Shown one piece after another: positions 60,999 to 64,000 of a DNA stretch of 64,000 bases (position 1 is its first letter; each line of letters starts with the position of its first letter). A program made the position numbers and the translations under genes. Below the pieces are notes generated by a model. The model was not told where the DNA came from, did not search any database, and worked only from the letters and a program-made list of their open reading frames with translations. Source of the DNA: Hymenobacter aquaticus (GTDB lineage: Bacteria > Bacteroidota > Bacteroidia > Cytophagales > Hymenobacteraceae); NCBI RefSeq assembly GCF_004765605.1, contig NZ_SRLC01000001.1, forward strand, positions 2,294,001 to 2,358,000. Direction: 5' to 3'.

Positions 60999-61886
60999 AT
61001 GCTTTCTACTGCCCTTCTGAAATCCTCTTCCCGCACCCTGGGTGCTACCCTGCTCGTAGGCGGCCTGCTGCTGAGCGAAGCGGCCACGGCCCAGATTACG
61101 ACGCCCGCCGCCAGCCCCAAAAGCACCGTCACCCAGCGCGTGGGCCTCACCGACGTGACCATTACCTACTCCCGCCCCAGCGCCAAGGGCCGCGCCGTAT
61201 TTGGCACGCTGGTGCCGTTTGGCAAGCGCTGGCGCACGGGTGCCAACCAGACCACGACCATCAAGTTCTCGGACGACGTGACGCTGGAAGGTAAAAAGGT
61301 GCCGGCCGGCGAATACGGCCTCTACACCATCCCGAACAAGACCGAATGGCTGGTCGTGCTCAACAAAAGCACCAAGCAGGGTGCCGACGTGGACGGCTTC
61401 AAGGACGACCAGGACGTGGTGCGCTTCTCGGCCAAAACCTACAAGCTGGGCGCCAAAGCCGAAACGTTCACCATGGGCTTCTCTGACATGACCCCGGCCA
61501 CCGCCAACGTCGACATGCAGTGGGAGCTGACCGGCGCCAAGTTCAAGCTCAGCACCGACGTCGACCCCAAGGTAATGGCCCAGATTGACGAGAAGGTGGT
61601 GAAAAACGCCAACGCCTCGGCCAACGACATGGCCGCCGCCGCCGTGTATTACTACGACAACGACAAAGACCTGAAGCAGGCCCTGACCTGGATTCAGAAA
61701 GCCAACGAGAAGGACCCCAAGTTCTGGAACGTCCACACCGAGGCTAAAATCAAGCTGAAGCTGAAGGACTACAAAGGCGCCACGGCCTCGGCCGAACAGT
61801 CGCGCAAGCTGGCCCTCGACGCCAAAAACGCCGACTACGTGAAGATGAACGAGGACCTGATTGCCCTGGCGAAGAAAGGCAAATAG
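60999..61886 (+). CDS. DUF2911 domain protein with TPR-like C-terminus
   Basis: 295 residues. Signal peptide ending ATAQ. The DUF2911 domain (about 40-195) shows VTITYSRPSAKGRAVFG, WRTGANQTTTIKFSDDV, GEYGLYTIPNKTEWLVVLN. The C-terminal ~90 residues are helix pairs (NANASANDMAAAAVYYYDND, ALTWIQKANEKDPKFWNVH) like TPRs. Periplasmic or surface; function of DUF2911 is not known to me. An AATGTGCTGAGG array begins 5 bases after the stop. Confidence 0.92.
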   Translation: MLSTALLKSSSRTLGATLLVGGLLLSEAATAQITTPAASPKSTVTQRVGLTDVTITYSRPSAKGRAVFGTLVPFGKRWRTGANQTTTIKFSDDVTLEGKKVPAGEYGLYTIPNKTEWLVVLNKSTKQGADVDGFKDDQDVVRFSAKTYKLGAKAETFTMGFSDMTPATANVDMQWELTGAKFKLSTDVDPKVMAQIDEKVVKNANASANDMAAAAVYYYDNDKDLKQALTWIQKANEKDPKFWNVHTEAKIKLKLKDYKGATASAEQSRKLALDAKNADYVKMNEDLIALAKKGK

Positions 61887-61891
61887 CCGGG

Positions 61892-62128
61892 TAATGTGCT
61901 GAGGTGCTAATGTGGTTGAATGTGCTAATGCTGAACTCGTGTCCTTGCGAGCAGCGCGTAGCTAATCCGTCTTCTGCTTAGTACGACCCGTCCTTTTACC
62001 AGAAAGCCCTTTCCTACCGCGTGTAGGAAAGGGCTTTTTGCTGTAACGCGAAGTTCCACTTCGCGAGGCGTTGCACGACAGTCGTTGCAACGGCGCGGCC
62101 GGCTCGCGAAGTGGAACTTCGCGTTACA
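61892..62128. repeat. Composite element: AATGTG array + type II left arm + core hairpin + type III inverted repeat
   Basis: Array 61892-61930 (TAATGTGCTGAGGTGCTAAT...), a partial type II left arm near 61937-61980, the core hairpin AAAGCCCTTTCCTAC/GTAGGAAAGGGCTTT (about 62003-62035), then a perfect 26-bp type III inverted repeat 62042-62067/62103-62128 (TGTAACGCGAAGTTCCACTT...). The order of modules is the same as at 17620-17800. It fills the gap between convergent DUF2911 and SSS genes. Confidence 0.9.
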
Positions 62129-62161
62129 CTGCAGTAAGCAGTGGCGCATCGCCCCCATTCC

Positions 62162-63868
62162 TCAGGCGCGCATAGGAACCCGCTGCGGCTCGGGGTGGAG
62201 CTTCTGGCTGAGCAGGCTGATGCCCATGACCAGGGCGCAGCCGATGATGTTGTACCAGAGGTAGGCAATGTCGGTGGTGAAGAACAGCAGGAAGATGAGC
62301 AGCTGGGCGGCAATGGCGGCCCGGAACACGGCCCGGCTGCCGATGCTCTTCATAAAGAAAGCCACCACGAAAATGCCCAGAATGGTGCCGTAGAAGATGG
62401 ACCCCAGGATGTTGACGGCCTGAATCAGGTTTTCGAGGCGGGCGGCAAACAGGGCGAAGCCGATGCCCAGCACGCCCCAGCCGACGGTGGCCCAGCGCGA
62501 GGCCCGCACGCAGTGCAGCTCGCCCAAGTGGGGGCGGCTGGGCTTGTAGAGGTCGATGATGGTGGTGCTGGCCAGAGCGTTGAGGCCGGCGGCGGCCGAG
62601 CTCATGGCGGCGCTCAGCACCACGGCAATGAGCAGGCCCACCAGGCCGTGGGGCAGGTAGCGCAGCACGAAGCTCAGAAAGATGTAGTCGGTATCCTTGG
62701 CTTCGGCGGTGGGCGCGGCCTTTTTCAGGAACTCCTTGGTGTCGGCGCGCAGGCCCTGGGTGGCGGCTTCCGTGGTTTGCAGGTAGGCGCGGGCGGCGGC
62801 AATCAGGTCGTCGTTTTCGGTTTGCAGGGCCGCTACCAGCTCGGTGGTGGCGTCGCGCTTGGCCAGAAACAGCCTGGTCTGGCGCTTTTCCAACTCCATC
62901 AGGCCCCGGGCATACTGCGGGCTTTGGGCAATCTGCTCGCGCACGGGAATGTTGAAGGTGAGCGGGGGCTGATTGAACTGGTAGAATACGAACAGCAGCA
63001 CGCCGATGAGCAGAATGCCGAACTGCATGGGCACTTTCACCAAGCCGTTGAAGAGCAGGCCCAGGCGGCTTTCGGTGGTACTCTGCCCCGAGAGGTAGCG
63101 CTGCACCTGGCTTTGGTCGGTGCCGAAGTACGACAGGGCCAGGAAGAGGCCGCCGGTCATGCCGGTCCAGAAGTTATAGCGGTCCTTGGGGTCGAAGTGG
63201 AAGTCGATGAGGTTCATCTTGCCGTGGAAGCCCGCCACCTGCACGGCCTCGGTGAAGCCCACGTTGGCCGGCAGGTAGTGCACCAGCAAGTAGCCCGACA
63301 CGACCATGCCGGTGAAGATGACGCCCACCTGCCACTGCTGGGTGACGGCCACGGCGCGGGTGCCGCCGGCCACGGTATAGCTGATCATCAGCCCCCCGAT
63401 CAGCCAGACGGTCAGGCTGACGTTCCAGCCCAGGATGGCGGATAGCACCAGGGCCGGGGCGTAGAGCGAGAGGCCGTTACTCAGGCCGCGCTGCACCAGA
63501 AACAGGATGGCGGCCAGGGTGCGGGTCCGGCGGTCGAAGCGGGTTTCGAGGTATTCGTAGGCCGTAAAGACGCGCAGGCGCTGGTAGATGGGCACAGCCA
63601 CGGCGGCAATGAGCACCATGGCCAGCGGCAGGCCGAAGTAGAACTGAATGAAGCGCATCCCGTCGTCGTAGGCCTGACCGGGGGTGCTGAGGAAGGTGAT
63701 GGCCGAGGCTTGGGTGGCCACGATGCTCAACCCGATGCCCCACCAGTTGGCCTGCCGGCTGCCCAGCAGGTAGGCATCGAGGGTGCGGCTGCCGCGGGTG
63801 CGCCAGGTGCCGTAGCCCACGATAAACAAGAGCGTGCCGCCGAGCACCAGCCAGTCGAGCAAACTCAT
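62162..63868 (-). CDS. Sodium:solute symporter (SSS family), copy 2
   Basis: 568 residues, longer than copy 1, with about 13-14 membrane helices and an extended cytoplasmic/periplasmic loop (about 320-410). Family features: YLLGSRQANWWGIGLSIVATQ, TFLSTPGQAYDDGMRF, GGLFLALSYFGTDQSQVQRY and the Na+-site helix VLSAAMSSAAAGLNALASTT. The ATG overlaps the stop of the preceding gene (ATGA), so the two are translationally coupled. Substrate unknown. Confidence 0.92.
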   Translation of the reverse strand: MSLLDWLVLGGTLLFIVGYGTWRTRGSRTLDAYLLGSRQANWWGIGLSIVATQASAITFLSTPGQAYDDGMRFIQFYFGLPLAMVLIAAVAVPIYQRLRVFTAYEYLETRFDRRTRTLAAILFLVQRGLSNGLSLYAPALVLSAILGWNVSLTVWLIGGLMISYTVAGGTRAVAVTQQWQVGVIFTGMVVSGYLLVHYLPANVGFTEAVQVAGFHGKMNLIDFHFDPKDRYNFWTGMTGGLFLALSYFGTDQSQVQRYLSGQSTTESRLGLLFNGLVKVPMQFGILLIGVLLFVFYQFNQPPLTFNIPVREQIAQSPQYARGLMELEKRQTRLFLAKRDATTELVAALQTENDDLIAAARAYLQTTEAATQGLRADTKEFLKKAAPTAEAKDTDYIFLSFVLRYLPHGLVGLLIAVVLSAAMSSAAAGLNALASTTIIDLYKPSRPHLGELHCVRASRWATVGWGVLGIGFALFAARLENLIQAVNILGSIFYGTILGIFVVAFFMKSIGSRAVFRAAIAAQLLIFLLFFTTDIAYLWYNIIGCALVMGISLLSQKLHPEPQRVPMRA

Positions 63869-64000
63869 GCGAAGGCGCGGGTGAGAATGAGGAATAGCAC
63901 CAGCTCGGCGGCCAGGGCGGCCATGACCAGGGCGTACCAGGACCGCCAGGTGGGCAGCAGCGGTGGTTTATCAGTTTCGGGAGCAGCGGGCAAGGGCAGG
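63865..64000 (-). CDS. Small membrane protein upstream of the symporter (partial)
   Basis: The C-terminal ~44 residues of a protein that begins beyond the window. It has a Pro-rich stretch (LPLPAAPETDKPPLLPTW) followed by one membrane helix (WYALVMAALAAELVLFLILT) and ends RAFA*. TGA overlaps the symporter ATG. The pairing suggests a subunit or accessory protein of the symporter, but the fragment is too short to name. Confidence 0.6.
   Translation of the reverse strand, partial: LPLPAAPETDKPPLLPTWRSWYALVMAALAAELVLFLILTRAFA

Overview
The window looks like chromosomal DNA from a GC-rich member of the Bacteroidota, most likely Hymenobacter or a close relative in Hymenobacteraceae. The evidence is two proteins with type IX secretion (T9SS) C-terminal domains, many lipoproteins, no recognisable Shine-Dalgarno sequences, several promoters ending in the Bacteroidota -7 box TAnnTTTG, and gene families typical of that lineage (DUF6799-like, DUF2911, YceI, an active/inactive M16 pair, an SpoIIAA-like small protein). 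Genus is inferred from content; no 16S gene is present.

Layout. 1-8.4 kb: end of a TPR protein, a geranylgeranyl-reductase-like flavoprotein, fabG, a YiiX-like cysteine hydrolase, a large membrane VWA-like protein, a lipoprotein, and an RluE-type pseudouridine synthase coupled to an alpha/beta hydrolase. 8.5-20.5 kb is mostly housekeeping: dnaK, an FAD monooxygenase, an EEP-family protein, purE, marC, galT, hemE, heptose kinase rfaE1 and an aspartate-type aminotransferase. 20.6-22.6 kb: a glycosyltransferase fused to a sugar-transferase-like tail. 22.8-26.2 kb: the most interesting locus, two tandem SdpC-like lipoproteins followed by SdpA- and SdpB-family genes, resembling the Bacillus sporulation-delaying (cannibalism) toxin system but without the SDP peptide region and without an obvious immunity gene. 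26.2-40 kb: recR, clpS, a DPP-IV peptidase, a marR-yceI operon with a clear promoter/operator, a dipeptide epimerase, a dicarboxylate symporter and the M16 pair. 40-54 kb: T9SS cargo, a GAF-domain protein, two PAP2 phosphatases flanking tRNA-Leu(CAG), a methyltransferase, an M61 aminopeptidase, an MFS transporter and an MBL-fold hydrolase. 54-64 kb: two sodium:solute symporters, a TonB-C-like protein, an ABC exporter, a frameshifted ExbD-like gene followed by three tandem YcxB-like membrane proteins, and a DUF2911 protein.

The second theme is the intergenic DNA. At least six gaps carry the same core hairpin (AAAGCCCTTTA... paired with ...TAAAGGGCTTT) framed by interchangeable inverted-repeat arms. 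Many are framed again by arrays of 8-11 bp words (GTTGTTGGTT, AATGTGCTGAGGTGCTAATG, GAGTGAAT) that face each other across the gap. The arrays start at, or even encode, the stop codons of the neighbouring genes. One element is a hybrid of two arm types. Other gaps hold a perfect 66-bp palindrome and many ordinary intrinsic terminators.

No rRNA, CRISPR array, transposase, integrase or phage gene was seen. Product names rest on motif reading without database searches.
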